From positions 1-61,132 of the forward strand of contig JACRJB010000027.1 of assembly GCA_016215605.1 (NCBI GenBank): a DNA stretch of 61,132 nt, given 5' to 3'. Position numbers and translations under genes: made by a program. The number at the start of each line of letters is the position of its first letter. The stretch's first letter is position 1. This stretch comes from Rhodopseudomonas palustris (GTDB lineage Bacteria; Pseudomonadota; Alphaproteobacteria; Rhizobiales; Xanthobacteraceae). Shown here one piece after another: positions 8,224-16,207 of the stretch. The notes below the pieces were generated by a model. The model did not search any database, was not told the origin of the DNA, and worked only from the letters and a program-made list of their open reading frames with translations.

Positions 8224-9330
8224 ATGCACCGTCACCCGCTTATCGTCGCCCTTTGTGTTGCTGCGCTGCTCGCCTCCGGCGTCGCGCGCGCCGGCGACGA
8301 ACTGGCGATCTCGGCGGTGCAGGCCGAGCGCGTCGGGATCGAGACCTTGCCGTTGGAGCAGCAGCCGGCGCCCGCCGGCCTCAGCTTCCCCGGCAGGATC
8401 ACCGTGCCGCCGGATCGTACCCGGCTGATGAACGCGCAGCTCGGCGGCCGGATCGAGCGCCTGTTCGTGCGGACCGACCAGATGGTGAAGGCCGGCGACG
8501 TGCTCGCCGAGATCCAGAGCCCGGCGCTCGCGAGCGCTCAGGGCGAGTTTCTCGTCGCCTACAACAAGGAACGCCTGCTCAAGACCAATCTCGACCGCGA
8601 GGAGCAGCTCGCACCCTACGGCGCCGTGCCGAAGAAGCAGGTCATCATCACCCAGAACGAATACGACCAGGCTCGTGCCACCGCCGCCGAGCGCCGCCAG
8701 GCGCTGTCGCATGTCGGCATGACAGAGCCGCAGATCGAGAAGCTGACGACCAGCCAGAAGCTCGATCCGAAGCTGATGCTGATCGCGCCGATCGACGGCG
8801 TGGTGCTGGAGAGCGCGACGATGCCGGGCCAGACCGTCGAAGCGCTGGCGCTGGTGTTCAAGCTGGCGCAACTCTCGCCGCTGTGGGTCGAGATACAGGT
8901 GCCGGCGCTGCGTGCCGAGGAATTCGCCGTCGGCGCCCGCGTCACCTTGCGCGGCCACGACTGCATCGGCCGCGTGGTGTCGGTCGGCTCCAGCGTCGAG
9001 CCGACCTCGCAGACGGTGATCGTCCGCGCCGAGTTCGGCGATCCCGATCCCGATCTGCGCCCCGGCCAGATGGTCGAGGCGCAGATCGCCTCGTCGGCCA
9101 GCGGCAAGGCCGAATGGCGGGTGCGCAGCGGCGCGATGGTGCGGCGGGGCAGCGACGCCTTCGTGTTCGTGCAGACCTCGGACGGGTTCGTCGCCACACC
9201 GGTCAAGATCCGCGAGGAGCTGCCGCAATTCGCCGTGGTCAGCGGCAGCTTCCGCGGCGACGAGCGCATCGCGGTGCGCGGCGTCGCGGCGCTCAAGGGC
9301 GCGTGGCAGGGACTCGGCGGGGTCGAGTAG
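8224..9330 (+). CDS. Heavy-metal RND efflux adaptor (CusB/CzcB-like)
   Basis: A 368-residue exported adaptor with a clear signal peptide (MHRHPLIVALCVAALLASGVARAG). The barrel-sandwich motif LGGRIERLFVRTDQMVKAGDVLAEIQSPAL is at about residues 70-100, followed by the hairpin (YNKERLLKTNLDREEQL...) and a C-terminal membrane-proximal domain. It lacks the Met-rich N-terminus used by CusB to bind Cu(I), and His clusters typical of CzcB are also absent, so metal specificity is unclear. It ends immediately before the pump start at 9331. It joins the inner-membrane pump to an outer-membrane channel that is not in this window. Confidence 0.9.
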   Translation: MHRHPLIVALCVAALLASGVARAGDELAISAVQAERVGIETLPLEQQPAPAGLSFPGRITVPPDRTRLMNAQLGGRIERLFVRTDQMVKAGDVLAEIQSPALASAQGEFLVAYNKERLLKTNLDREEQLAPYGAVPKKQVIITQNEYDQARATAAERRQALSHVGMTEPQIEKLTTSQKLDPKLMLIAPIDGVVLESATMPGQTVEALALVFKLAQLSPLWVEIQVPALRAEEFAVGARVTLRGHDCIGRVVSVGSSVEPTSQTVIVRAEFGDPDPDLRPGQMVEAQIASSASGKAEWRVRSGAMVRRGSDAFVFVQTSDGFVATPVKIREELPQFAVVSGSFRGDERIAVRGVAALKGAWQGLGGVE

Positions 9331-12300
9331 ATGCTCGCGCGTCTGGTCGAGTTTTCGCTCGCGCATCGCCTGCTGGTGGTGCTCGCCACCCTGCTGCTGA
9401 TCGGCGCCGGCATCGTCGCGGTGCGCGGCCTGCCGATCGACGCCTTCCCGGACGTCTCGCCGGTGCAGGTCAAGATCATCATGAAGGCCCCGGGCATGAC
9501 GCCCGAGGAGGTCGAGACCCGGGTGACGATGCCGCTCGAGCTGGAAATGCTCGGCATCCCCAACAAGACCATCCTGCGCTCGACTACGAAGTACGGCCTC
9601 GCCGACGTCACCATCGATTTCACCGACGGCTCCGATATCTACTGGGCGCGCAACCAGGTCGCCGAACGGCTCGCCTCGGCGATGAAGGACATGCCGGACG
9701 GCCTGTCCGGCGGCCTCGCGCCGATCACCACGCCGCTCGGCGAAATGTTCATGTTCACCATCGAGGGCGGTGACCTGTCGCTGGCCGAACGCCGCACGTT
9801 GCTCGACTGGACGGTCCGCCCAGCGCTGCGCACGCTGCCCGGCGTCGCCGACGTCAATTCGCTCGGCGGCTACGTCCGCAGTTTCGAGATCGTCCCCGAC
9901 AATCTGGCGATGGCGGCGCGCGGCATCTCGATCGATGTGCTGGAGAAGGCGATCAAGGCCAACAACCGCAACGGCGGCGCCGGCCGGCTGTCCGCCGGCG
10001 AGGAAGTGCTGCTGGTCCGCGTCGACGGTCAGGTGCGCACGCTCGACGATCTGCGCAACATCGTGCTCGCCTCGCGCGACGGCGGCATGGTGCGCGTCCG
10101 TGACGTCGCCGAGGTCCGGATCGGCAGCATCACCCGCTCCGGCGCGGTCACCCGCGACGGTCAAAGCGAGGCGGTGCAGGGCTTGGTGCTCGGCCTGCGC
10201 GGCGCCAACGCCCGCGACGTCGTCGAAGGCGTCCGCGCCAAATTCGCCGAGCTGCAGCCGACGCTGCCGCAGGGCGTGACGCTGAACGTGTTCTACGATC
10301 GCGGCGATCTGGTCGGCCGCGCCATCGGCACGGTGTCGAAGTCGCTGCTCGAAGCCACCGTGCTGGTGATCGTGCTGCTGATCCTGTTTCTCGGCGACTG
10401 GCGCGCGGCGCTGGTGGTGGCGCTGACGCTGCCGCTGTCGGCGCTCGCCACCTTCGTGCTGATGCGCTGGGCCGGGATGTCCGCCAATCTGATGAGCCTC
10501 GGCGGCCTCGCGGTCGCGATCGGCATGCTGATCGACGCCGCGGTGGTGGTGGTCGAGAACATCGTCTCGCATCTGGCGCACGACCGCCACGCCGCCAACG
10601 TGCCGCTGCTGCACCGGATCTATCAGGCGCTGCGCGAGGTGGTGGTGCCGGTCACCTCGGGCATCGCCATCATCGTCATCGTGTTCCTGCCGTTGCTGAC
10701 GCTGCAGGGACTCGAAGGCAAGCTGTTCATCCCGGTCGCGCTGGCGATCGTGTTCGCGCTCGCCTCGTCGCTGCTGCTGGCGCTGACGGTGATCCCGGTG
10801 CTGGCGTCGCTGCTGCTGCGCACGGCCGGCCATCACGACACCTGGCTGGTGCGCAAGCTCAGCGCCGCCTACACGCCGGTGCTGCGCTTCGCGCTCCGGC
10901 GCGAGAAGACCGTGCTGGCGGTCGCCGCCGTCGCGCTGGTCGCAACCGTGTTCGCCTACGGCCAGATCGGCAAGATCTTCATGCCGACGATGGAGGAGGG
11001 CACGCCGATCGTCAGCGTCGAGAAGCTGCCCTCGATCAGCCTGGAAGAGAGCGTCAATCTCGACCTCAAGATCCAGCAGGCGGTGATGGGCTCGGTGCCG
11101 GAAGTGCGCAGCATCGTCGCCCGCGTCGGCTCCGACGAGATCGGCCTCGACCCGATGGGGCTCAATCAGACCGATACTTACGTCATCCTGAAGCCGCCGT
11201 CGGAATGGCGCCGGCCCGACGACAAGGAATGGCTGCTCGGCGAGATCCGCAGGGCGCTGGCCGAATTCCCTGGCATCGGCTTCAGCTTCACCCAGCCGAT
11301 CGAGATGCGGGTGCAGGAGATGATCATCGGCGCCCGTGGCGACGTGGTGGCGAAGATCTTCGGCACCGACATCGCCACGCTCAACAGCCTCGCCGAACAG
11401 ATCACCGCGACGATGAAGACGTTGAAGGGGGCGGAGGACGTCCGCACCACCTTGAACAAGGGGTTCGAGTACTACAGCGTCAAAATCGACCGACTGCAGG
11501 CGGGCCGGCTCGGGCTCGACGTCGATCAGCTCACCTCGGCGCTGCGCACCCAGATCGAAGGCGAGCCCGCCGGCATCGTGGTCGAGCAGGGCCGCCGCAC
11601 GCCGGTGTCGATCCGCGGTGCCGATGCACTCCGCGAATCGCCGGCGCGCCTCGCCGGTCTCAGCCTGGTGCTCGCCGACGGCAAGTCGGTGCCGCTGACC
11701 AATGTGGCGCGGCTGGAGCGGATCGACGGGCCGGTGAAGATCGACCGCGAGAACGGCAAACGGCTGGCGCTGGTGATGAGCAACGTCACCGGCCGCGATC
11801 TGGTCGGCTTCGTCGACGAGGCCAAGGCCGCGGTGGCCGAGCGCGTCAAGCTGCCCGAGGGCTACAGCATCGTCTGGGGCGGCCAGTTCGAAAACCAGCA
11901 GCGCGCCGCAGCGCGGCTCGGCATCGTCGTGCCGATCGCGCTGGCGCTGGTGTTCCTGCTGCTGTTCGTCACCTTCGTGTCGCTGCGGCAGGCGCTGCTG
12001 GTGTTCGTCAACATTCCGTTCGCGCTGGTCGGCGGCGTGTTCAGCCTGCTGCTCTCCGGCGAGTATCTGTCGGTGCCGGCGTCGGTCGGCTTCATCGCGC
12101 TGCTCGGCATCGCGGTGCTGAACGGGCTGGTGCTGGTGACGTATTTCAACACGCTCCGCAACCAGGGCCTGCCGGCCGACCAGATCGTGGAGCTCGGTTC
12201 GCAGCGGCGGCTGCGGCCGATCCTGCTCACCGCCAGCATCACCGCGTTCGGTCTGGTGCCGCTGCTGTTCGCGACAGGCCCCGGCGCCGACGTGCAGCGG

Positions 12301-12411
12301 CCGCTCGCGATCGTGGTGATCGGCGGGCTGGTGTCGTCGACGCTGCTGACGCTGGTGATCCTGCCGGTGCTGTATCGGCGCTTCGGCATCGTCGCGGAGC
12401 GACGCGCATGA
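9331..12411 (+). CDS. Heavy-metal RND efflux pump (CusA/CzcA family)
   Basis: 1026 residues, the usual length of HME-RND pumps, which export cations from periplasm or cytoplasm using the proton gradient. The N-terminal segment LPIDAFPDVSPVQVKI and the TM4 segment GGLAVAIGMLIDAAVVVVENIVSH mark the family. The latter has the essential Asp and Glu but AIG in place of the DFG of cobalt/zinc/cadmium-type CzcA, placing it nearer the copper/silver or unassigned HME groups. The ATG directly follows the adaptor stop, and the TGA overlaps the DUF3240 gene by four bases. The exact metal cannot be read from the sequence. Confidence 0.92.
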   Translation: MLARLVEFSLAHRLLVVLATLLLIGAGIVAVRGLPIDAFPDVSPVQVKIIMKAPGMTPEEVETRVTMPLELEMLGIPNKTILRSTTKYGLADVTIDFTDGSDIYWARNQVAERLASAMKDMPDGLSGGLAPITTPLGEMFMFTIEGGDLSLAERRTLLDWTVRPALRTLPGVADVNSLGGYVRSFEIVPDNLAMAARGISIDVLEKAIKANNRNGGAGRLSAGEEVLLVRVDGQVRTLDDLRNIVLASRDGGMVRVRDVAEVRIGSITRSGAVTRDGQSEAVQGLVLGLRGANARDVVEGVRAKFAELQPTLPQGVTLNVFYDRGDLVGRAIGTVSKSLLEATVLVIVLLILFLGDWRAALVVALTLPLSALATFVLMRWAGMSANLMSLGGLAVAIGMLIDAAVVVVENIVSHLAHDRHAANVPLLHRIYQALREVVVPVTSGIAIIVIVFLPLLTLQGLEGKLFIPVALAIVFALASSLLLALTVIPVLASLLLRTAGHHDTWLVRKLSAAYTPVLRFALRREKTVLAVAAVALVATVFAYGQIGKIFMPTMEEGTPIVSVEKLPSISLEESVNLDLKIQQAVMGSVPEVRSIVARVGSDEIGLDPMGLNQTDTYVILKPPSEWRRPDDKEWLLGEIRRALAEFPGIGFSFTQPIEMRVQEMIIGARGDVVAKIFGTDIATLNSLAEQITATMKTLKGAEDVRTTLNKGFEYYSVKIDRLQAGRLGLDVDQLTSALRTQIEGEPAGIVVEQGRRTPVSIRGADALRESPARLAGLSLVLADGKSVPLTNVARLERIDGPVKIDRENGKRLALVMSNVTGRDLVGFVDEAKAAVAERVKLPEGYSIVWGGQFENQQRAAARLGIVVPIALALVFLLLFVTFVSLRQALLVFVNIPFALVGGVFSLLLSGEYLSVPASVGFIALLGIAVLNGLVLVTYFNTLRNQGLPADQIVELGSQRRLRPILLTASITAFGLVPLLFATGPGADVQRPLAIVVIGGLVSSTLLTLVILPVLYRRFGIVAERRA

Positions 12412-12713
12412 GTGTCGTGGTGCTGACGCTGATCGCGCCGATGGCGCTGAAGGAAGACCTGGTCGCCGCGATGCTGGCGCACGAGCCGACCGCGCAGGCC
12501 GGTTTCGTCGCGCGCGCGGTCGAGGGGCACGGTCGCAACGTCGATTTCGACAGCGTGGTCGAGCAGGTGCGGGGCTATACGCTGGCGGTCGAAATCGTGC
12601 TGACGGTTGCCGAGATCGACGCGCGCGGCCTGCTCGATGCGCTGGGCGACGAATTCACCGGCCGCGGCGTGTCGTGGCGGATAATGCCGACGACCGCGGC
12701 GGGAACGCTGTAG
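12408..12713 (+). CDS. DUF3240 family protein
   Basis: A 101-residue soluble protein with no signal or membrane segment. Motifs such as LTLIAPMALKEDLVAAMLAHEP, GFVARAVEGHGR and a C-terminal RGVSWRIMP strand fit DUF3240, a small ferredoxin-like (PII-like) fold found beside CusA/CzcA-type pumps. ATG overlaps the pump stop (ATGA), so it is translationally coupled. Because it is cytoplasmic and stoichiometrically coupled to the pump, a regulatory or metal-sensing role is plausible but unproven. Confidence 0.85.
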   Translation: MSVVVLTLIAPMALKEDLVAAMLAHEPTAQAGFVARAVEGHGRNVDFDSVVEQVRGYTLAVEIVLTVAEIDARGLLDALGDEFTGRGVSWRIMPTTAAGTL

Positions 12714-12776
12714 GGGCGCGTTGATGGCTGCGTCCGGCAAACCCGGAGCGGTCGCCCCTGCGCCTGCCGGCGCGAC

Positions 12777-12822
12777 TTGGCGTTCACTTGCGCGCAGTGT
12801 AGATACATTCGGATTCATGAAT
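12777..12822 (+). promoter_or_regulatory. Promoter and AT-rich palindrome for methyltransferase-rhodanese unit
   Basis: TTGGCG (12777-12782), a 17-bp spacer and TAGATA (12800-12805) form a promoter. Just downstream lies ATTCGGATTCATGAAT (12807-12822), containing the palindrome ATTCATGAAT across the predicted transcription start. Its ATTC/GAAT half-sites and AT-rich setting resemble the TATTCGAATA operator at 593-602, so it may be a second site for the same BigR-like repressor. Confidence 0.5.
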
Positions 12823-12843
12823 AAAATCGGTGTCCCCGGCGCC

Positions 12844-13323
12844 ATGATGACCGTTTCCGACATCACCCGCCCGAACCGGCTGCCTTGGCCGCCAATGTTG
12901 CTGGCGCTGGCGGCGCTCGCGTCGATCGTGCTCGGCATGCTGGCGCCGCTGCCGGCGCCGTCGGCGCGCTGGGTGGCGCTGCTCGGCGGTGCGCTCGCCA
13001 CGCTCGGGCTCGGGCTCGATCTGTGGGCGATCCTGACGATGCGCAGCGCCCGCACCAACATCCTGCCGCATCGTGCCGCCGACCGGCTGGTGACCTGGGG
13101 GCCGTTCCGCTTCAGCCGCAATCCGATCTATCTGGCCAACACCTGGCTGTTGATCGGCATCGGGCTGGCTTTCGGCAACGCCTGGTTCATCGTGTTCGCC
13201 TTGCTGTCCGCGGTGGCGGTCGACCGCCTCGCGATCCGCCGCGAGGAGCGGCATCTGGCGATCCGGTTCGGCAACGACTGGATCGCGTATTCGTCGAAGA
13301 CGCCGCGCTGGCTCGTTCGATGA
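12844..13323 (+). CDS. Isoprenylcysteine methyltransferase-like membrane protein
   Basis: 159 residues from the chosen ATG, with about four membrane helices. The C-terminal part has the ICMT/phospholipid-methyltransferase signature: GPFRFSRNPIYLANTWLLIGIGL, then EERHLAIRFGNDWIAY and a final PRWLVR, matching RNPxY...EExxLxxxFGxxYxxY. Such enzymes transfer methyl groups from S-adenosylmethionine to lipid or small-molecule acceptors at the membrane; bacterial members are mostly of unknown substrate. Starts at 12817 or 12721 are open in frame but fall on or before the predicted transcription start, so 12844 (or 12847) is preferred. A 25-bp gap leads to the rhodanese gene. Sulfide methylation is one possible role given the context, but this is inference. 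Confidence 0.75.
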   Translation: MMTVSDITRPNRLPWPPMLLALAALASIVLGMLAPLPAPSARWVALLGGALATLGLGLDLWAILTMRSARTNILPHRAADRLVTWGPFRFSRNPIYLANTWLLIGIGLAFGNAWFIVFALLSAVAVDRLAIRREERHLAIRFGNDWIAYSSKTPRWLVR

Positions 13324-13348
13324 GCGAACATCCACAAGGGAGACGTCG

Positions 13349-13741
13349 ATGACCACCAATGTGAAGCAGATGATGGAAGCCGCCAATGCGGCGGTGCCGC
13401 GGGTCAGCGCGGATCAGGCGCGCGAAATGATCGGCAAGGGCGGCGTGGTGATCGACGTTCGCGATGCGCCGGAGGTCGAGAACACCGGCAAGGTCGAGGG
13501 TGCGGTCCACATCTCGCGCGGCATGCTGGAATTCCGCGCCGATCCGGACACGCCGTTTCATGACAAGCGTCTCGCCAAGGACAAGCCGGTGATCGTGTAC
13601 TGCGCGTCCGGCGGCCGCTCGGCGCTGGCCGGCAAGGTGCTGAAGGACATGGGCTACGCCGAGGTCTACAATCTCGGCGCGTTCAAGGACTGGGCCGACG
13701 CCGGCGGCGCGATCGAGAAGCCGATCGACCGCGGCATGTGA
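13349..13741 (+). CDS. Single-domain rhodanese (sulfurtransferase)
   Basis: 130 residues, one rhodanese domain with VVIDVRDAPEVENTGKVEGAVHI and the active-site loop C85-A-S-G-G-R-S. The short loop is of the class that accepts sulfane sulfur from thiosulfate, glutathione persulfide or protein persulfides. It has no signal peptide, so it is cytoplasmic. A GGGAG ribosome-binding site precedes the ATG. With the DUF2892 protein at 297 it would supply the two halves of a YgaP-like module, and it is probably co-transcribed with the methyltransferase-like gene 25 bp upstream. Confidence 0.92.
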   Translation: MTTNVKQMMEAANAAVPRVSADQAREMIGKGGVVIDVRDAPEVENTGKVEGAVHISRGMLEFRADPDTPFHDKRLAKDKPVIVYCASGGRSALAGKVLKDMGYAEVYNLGAFKDWADAGGAIEKPIDRGM

Positions 13742-13764
13742 CGAGCGGCGCGTCGTCGCCGCCC

Positions 13765-14283
13765 TCAGCGGCGCGGCTTCGACGATGCCTTGCCGGCTTT
13801 GGCCGCCTTCGCCTTCGGCGCCTTGGCTGTCGAAGCTTTCGCTTTGGCGGCCTTGGTGTTGCCGGTCTTGGCCTTCGAGGACTTGGTCGTCGTGGCCTTG
13901 GCTTTTGATGAGGTCTTGGCTTTTGCAGCCTTGGCGGTCGGGGCCTTGCTCACGGCCGACTTGGCGGTTTTCTTCGTCGCCGCGCCGGTCTTCGCCTTTG
14001 CAGATCCAGCCTTTGCCGACTTCGCTTTCGAAGCTTTTGCCTTCGACGTCTTCGCGGCTGCCTTGCCGGGGTTGGCGGTCAGGCTGGCCTTGCGGGATTT
14101 GTCGGGCCCTCCGACCAGGCTGCGCGCGGCCTTCCTCGCGGCCGCCTTGGTGATCTCCGCGGCGCCGTCGATGACCAGATCGATCAGGCTGTCGACCAGC
14201 GCCGGCTTCCGCTCGGGGACGGCCGGATTCGCGGCCGCACTGCTGTCGCTCGGCGGCGCGTTGCGCCGGGGTTCGTCGTCCAC
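13765..14283 (-). CDS. Histone H1-like Lys/Ala-rich protein
   Basis: 172 residues. Residues 1-30 are polar, about 35-60 form a hydrophobic/amphipathic helix (PALVDSLIDLVIDGAAEITKAAARKAARSL), and the last hundred or so residues are an almost pure Lys/Ala/Ser/Thr tail with AKAK, KAAK and SKAK repeats. Such tails resemble eukaryotic H1 and bacterial AlgP/PhaF tails that bind DNA. The GTG at 14283 follows a GGGAGG site seven bases upstream, far better than upstream in-frame codons; the frame stays open to 14505 but without a ribosome-binding site. It could be a nucleoid protein or a granule (phasin-like) organiser. The repeats make the reverse strand look open too, but that frame is a shadow. Confidence 0.7.
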   Translation of the reverse strand: MDDEPRRNAPPSDSSAAANPAVPERKPALVDSLIDLVIDGAAEITKAAARKAARSLVGGPDKSRKASLTANPGKAAAKTSKAKASKAKSAKAGSAKAKTGAATKKTAKSAVSKAPTAKAAKAKTSSKAKATTTKSSKAKTGNTKAAKAKASTAKAPKAKAAKAGKASSKPRR

Positions 14284-14385
14284 TGCCAATCCTCCCGCGA
14301 TGTTGCGATCGGGCGGCCGATCTCCTCCCCTGAGGAACCAATCGATCGGCTGCCCTTTGACCTCGGCGAACGAGGTCCTCAGCAG

Positions 14386-14562
14386 ATGTCCGAGATCGCC
14401 ACTTTGTTCCAGGTCGCGCTGCCGGCGCTGTCGCTTTTCGCGCTGGCCGTTGCTGTCGTCGCCGTCCTGGTGCTGATGGTCCGTCCACTCGGCGGCCTGA
14501 TCCACCGGCGTCCCCGCATTGTCACGACGCAGCGTCGTCGGGACCTGACGCGGAACATGTGA
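14386..14562 (+). CDS. Possible small single-helix membrane protein (58 aa)
   Basis: The predicted 58-residue product starts MSEIATLFQVALPALSLFAL, continues with a strongly hydrophobic Ala/Val/Leu stretch to about residue 30, and ends in an Arg-rich cytoplasmic tail (GGLIHRRPRIVTTQRRR). This follows the positive-inside rule for one membrane helix. A GAGG about a dozen bases upstream is a weak ribosome-binding site. It is divergent from the Lys/Ala-rich gene with about 100 bp between starts. Support is only compositional, so it may be chance. Confidence 0.4.
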   Translation: MSEIATLFQVALPALSLFALAVAVVAVLVLMVRPLGGLIHRRPRIVTTQRRRDLTRNM

Positions 14563-14612
14563 GCGCCGAGACGGCCGGTTCCGATCTGTCGGTTGCGCGG
14601 CGTCTCCAATCG

Positions 14613-14650
14613 TCTATAGTCCTAAAAACTATAGTTCTAGGGACTATAGA
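14613..14650. promoter_or_regulatory. Toxin-antitoxin operator: three CTATAG boxes at 15-bp steps
   Basis: Ten-base arms TCTATAGTCC (14613-14622) and GGACTATAGA (14641-14650) are perfect complements, with the palindrome ACTATAGT (14628-14635) centred between them. CTATAG therefore occurs at 14614, 14629 and 14644, exactly 15 bp apart. The last arm ends three bases before the toxin GTG. This is the expected place for autoregulation by the antitoxin or the complex. Confidence 0.75.
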
Positions 14651-14652
14651 CT

Positions 14653-15039
14653 GTGCGCATCTTCCTGACCAAGCCGTTTGCGCGATTTGTCCGCCGCGAG
14701 CGGATTGCTGATCGGCAGCTCCGCGAATCGGTCGAGCGAGCGGAGCGGGGGCTGATCGACGCCGACCTCGGCGCTGGCGTGATCAAGCAACGGTTGGCGC
14801 GGCAGGGGCAGGGCCGCTCCGGTGGTTACCGCGTGCTGATCGCATGGCGGAAAACGGCGCGGGCGGTATTTCTGTTCGGGTTCGCCAAGAGCGCCCGTGG
14901 CAATATCGATGAGGACGAGCTCGCGACCGCGCGTGAGATCGCCCAGATTTGGCTCGATGCCGATCGCCGGGCGCTGGCCAGGGCGCTTGCGGATGGCATC
15001 ATTCTGGAGATCGCGAATGGCGACGAAGAAGAGAGTTAG
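14653..15039 (+). CDS. RelE/HigB-type toxin of a type II toxin-antitoxin system
   Basis: A 128-residue basic protein of the longer RelE-like family (PF06296 type). Characteristic stretches are IFLTKPFARFVRRE, RGLIDADLGAGVIKQRLARQGQGRSGGYR and VFLFGFAKSARGNIDEDEL. These toxins are ribosome-dependent mRNA interferases; the basic residues and the GGYR segment would contact RNA. Translation starts at GTG directly beside the operator, without an evident Shine-Dalgarno site, so the message may be nearly leaderless. The toxin precedes and overlaps the antitoxin by 23 bases, the reversed (HigBA-like) order. Confidence 0.88.
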   Translation: MRIFLTKPFARFVRRERIADRQLRESVERAERGLIDADLGAGVIKQRLARQGQGRSGGYRVLIAWRKTARAVFLFGFAKSARGNIDEDELATAREIAQIWLDADRRALARALADGIILEIANGDEEES

Positions 15040-15352
15040 TCCGCTGGCCAAGGCGCTGCTGGAGACGGCGGACGACATGCGCAAGTCCGGTCTGATGGAC
15101 AAGACCTGCCACGACAAGATCACCTTGCGTCACCTCGGCGACACGAAGATTCCGGCGCTTGCGCCAATCACAGGAGCCCAGATCAAGTCGATCCGCGAGC
15201 GCGCGAATCTCAGTCAGGCCGTGTTCGCGCGCTATCTCAATCTGACGGTCGGTTACGTCTCGCAGCTCGAACGTGGGACCAAGCAGCCGACCGGTGCGGC
15301 TCTTGCGCTCCTGAACGTCATTAAACGCAAGGGAATTGACGCGATTCTGTAG
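15017..15352 (+). CDS. XRE-family antitoxin (HigA/NadS-like)
   Basis: 111 residues. The N-terminal 45 residues (LAKALLETADDMRKSGLMDK...) would hold the toxin-binding region, and residues about 54-105 are a Cro/C1-type helix-turn-helix (TGAQIKSIRERANLSQAVFARYLNLTVGYVSQLERGTKQPTG). The ATG lies inside the end of the toxin gene in another frame, giving translational coupling. It would neutralise the toxin and repress from the CTATAG operator. The pair sits between two small unrelated genes and is probably an acquired module. Confidence 0.88.
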   Translation: MATKKRVSPLAKALLETADDMRKSGLMDKTCHDKITLRHLGDTKIPALAPITGAQIKSIRERANLSQAVFARYLNLTVGYVSQLERGTKQPTGAALALLNVIKRKGIDAIL

Positions 15353-15356
15353 TCGC

Positions 15357-15818
15357 TCACCGCGTCAGAAATTTCCACGCCACCACTACCGCCACCAGCG
15401 CGGCGAAGATCAGCAGGGCAGGGACCGGCTTGCGGCCGGTTTGCGGGGCCGGGCGGGCGGCGCGATCGGCGGCGCGGGTGACTTTCGGCTGCGGCTTGGG
15501 CTTCGGCTTCTGGAAGCGGACGACATTGTCGGTCGCGGCTTCGGCCGGCGGCGGGCTGCGCGGCTCGGGCTCGGGCGCCTCGCCGGTGCCGCCCATGTCG
15601 CTGTAATAGGCCTGATAGGTCTCGCGCACCGCGATCGCCTTGGACTCGATCTCGCTCATGCGTTCGAGCCGCTCGCGATAGTCGTTCAGCACTTTCTGCG
15701 CGTTGTCGGGCAGCGTGTCGAAGCTGCCGAGCTTCGCCATCATCAACCAGGTGGCGAAATCGGCCTCGGCCCGGGTCCGGGCCTTGCGGGCAATCGTGGT
15801 GGTGGGCTTGGCGGCCAT
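15357..15818 (-). CDS. Tail-anchored protein of unknown function
   Basis: 153 residues: a helical N-terminal domain (about 10-75, ARKARTRAEADFATWLMMAKLG...), a Pro/Lys-rich linker (PEPEPRSPPP, KPKPKPQPK) and a single C-terminal hydrophobic helix (about 132-150) ending KFLTR. No signal peptide. This is a C-tail-anchored inner-membrane protein with a cytoplasmic head. I do not recognise the family. It is transcribed away from the 6S RNA gene and convergently with the antitoxin, whose stop is four bases away. Confidence 0.75.
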   Translation of the reverse strand: MAAKPTTTIARKARTRAEADFATWLMMAKLGSFDTLPDNAQKVLNDYRERLERMSEIESKAIAVRETYQAYYSDMGGTGEAPEPEPRSPPPAEAATDNVVRFQKPKPKPQPKVTRAADRAARPAPQTGRKPVPALLIFAALVAVVVAWKFLTR

Positions 15819-16020
15819 GGCGATCCGAGTTTGCGTCCTTCGTTCCGGATCGCCCGTTTTGATGGCGATCGTGGGACGGTTTCCCTCAATAGCTGAAAAC
15901 GTCGGCGCGCGTCAGGGGTTCGCGCGGTCGCAACCAAAACGCGTAAGCGAGGCTGGCGGATCGGCGGTATGATCGCTACATTGGACCGGCGAGGCTGCAT
16001 TTCGCGTCAGAGCCATATAT

Positions 16021-16187
16021 CCCCGGGGCCTTATCGATCCTTCCGGGAACTGTCCCTGGCCGGGTCCGTGGACCCGGTCACATGGTGCCCACCTACTTTC
16101 GTAGGGAACTCCGGGATCGAGCGCTCAACGGTCATGTGGCTTCGCACTTCCCCTTGCTGCCGATCTCCTCAGCTTTTCCGGCCGGCC
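16021..16187 (+). ncRNA. ssrS: 6S RNA
   Basis: This RNA-like block precedes the 5-formyl-THF cyclo-ligase gene, the conserved 6S position in proteobacteria. Stems seen: TGGCCGGGTCC/GGACCCGGTCA (16057-16067 with 16070-16080), CCTAC/GTAGG (16092-16096 with 16101-16105) and a long-range TCGATCC/GGATCGA (16034-16040 with 16114-16120). The 3' part CTTGCTGCCGATCTCCTC resembles the end of known alphaproteobacterial 6S RNAs. It mimics open promoter DNA and binds sigma-70 RNA polymerase. The ends are approximate, as I could not define the closing stem. Confidence 0.75.
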
Positions 16188-16207
16188 GTCTCTGCCTATA
16201 AGCGGGG

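Noticed and set aside
8212-10836. 874-residue minus-strand frame across the metal efflux genes
   Set aside because: Same composition artefact; it covers two genes with full family motifs on the plus strand.
13790-14476. Long hydrophobic plus-strand frame opposite the Lys/Ala-rich gene
   Set aside because: Its Ala/Phe/Leu-rich product is the reverse-strand image of the AAG/GCC-rich repeats; no ribosome-binding site and the opposite strand has a strong one.
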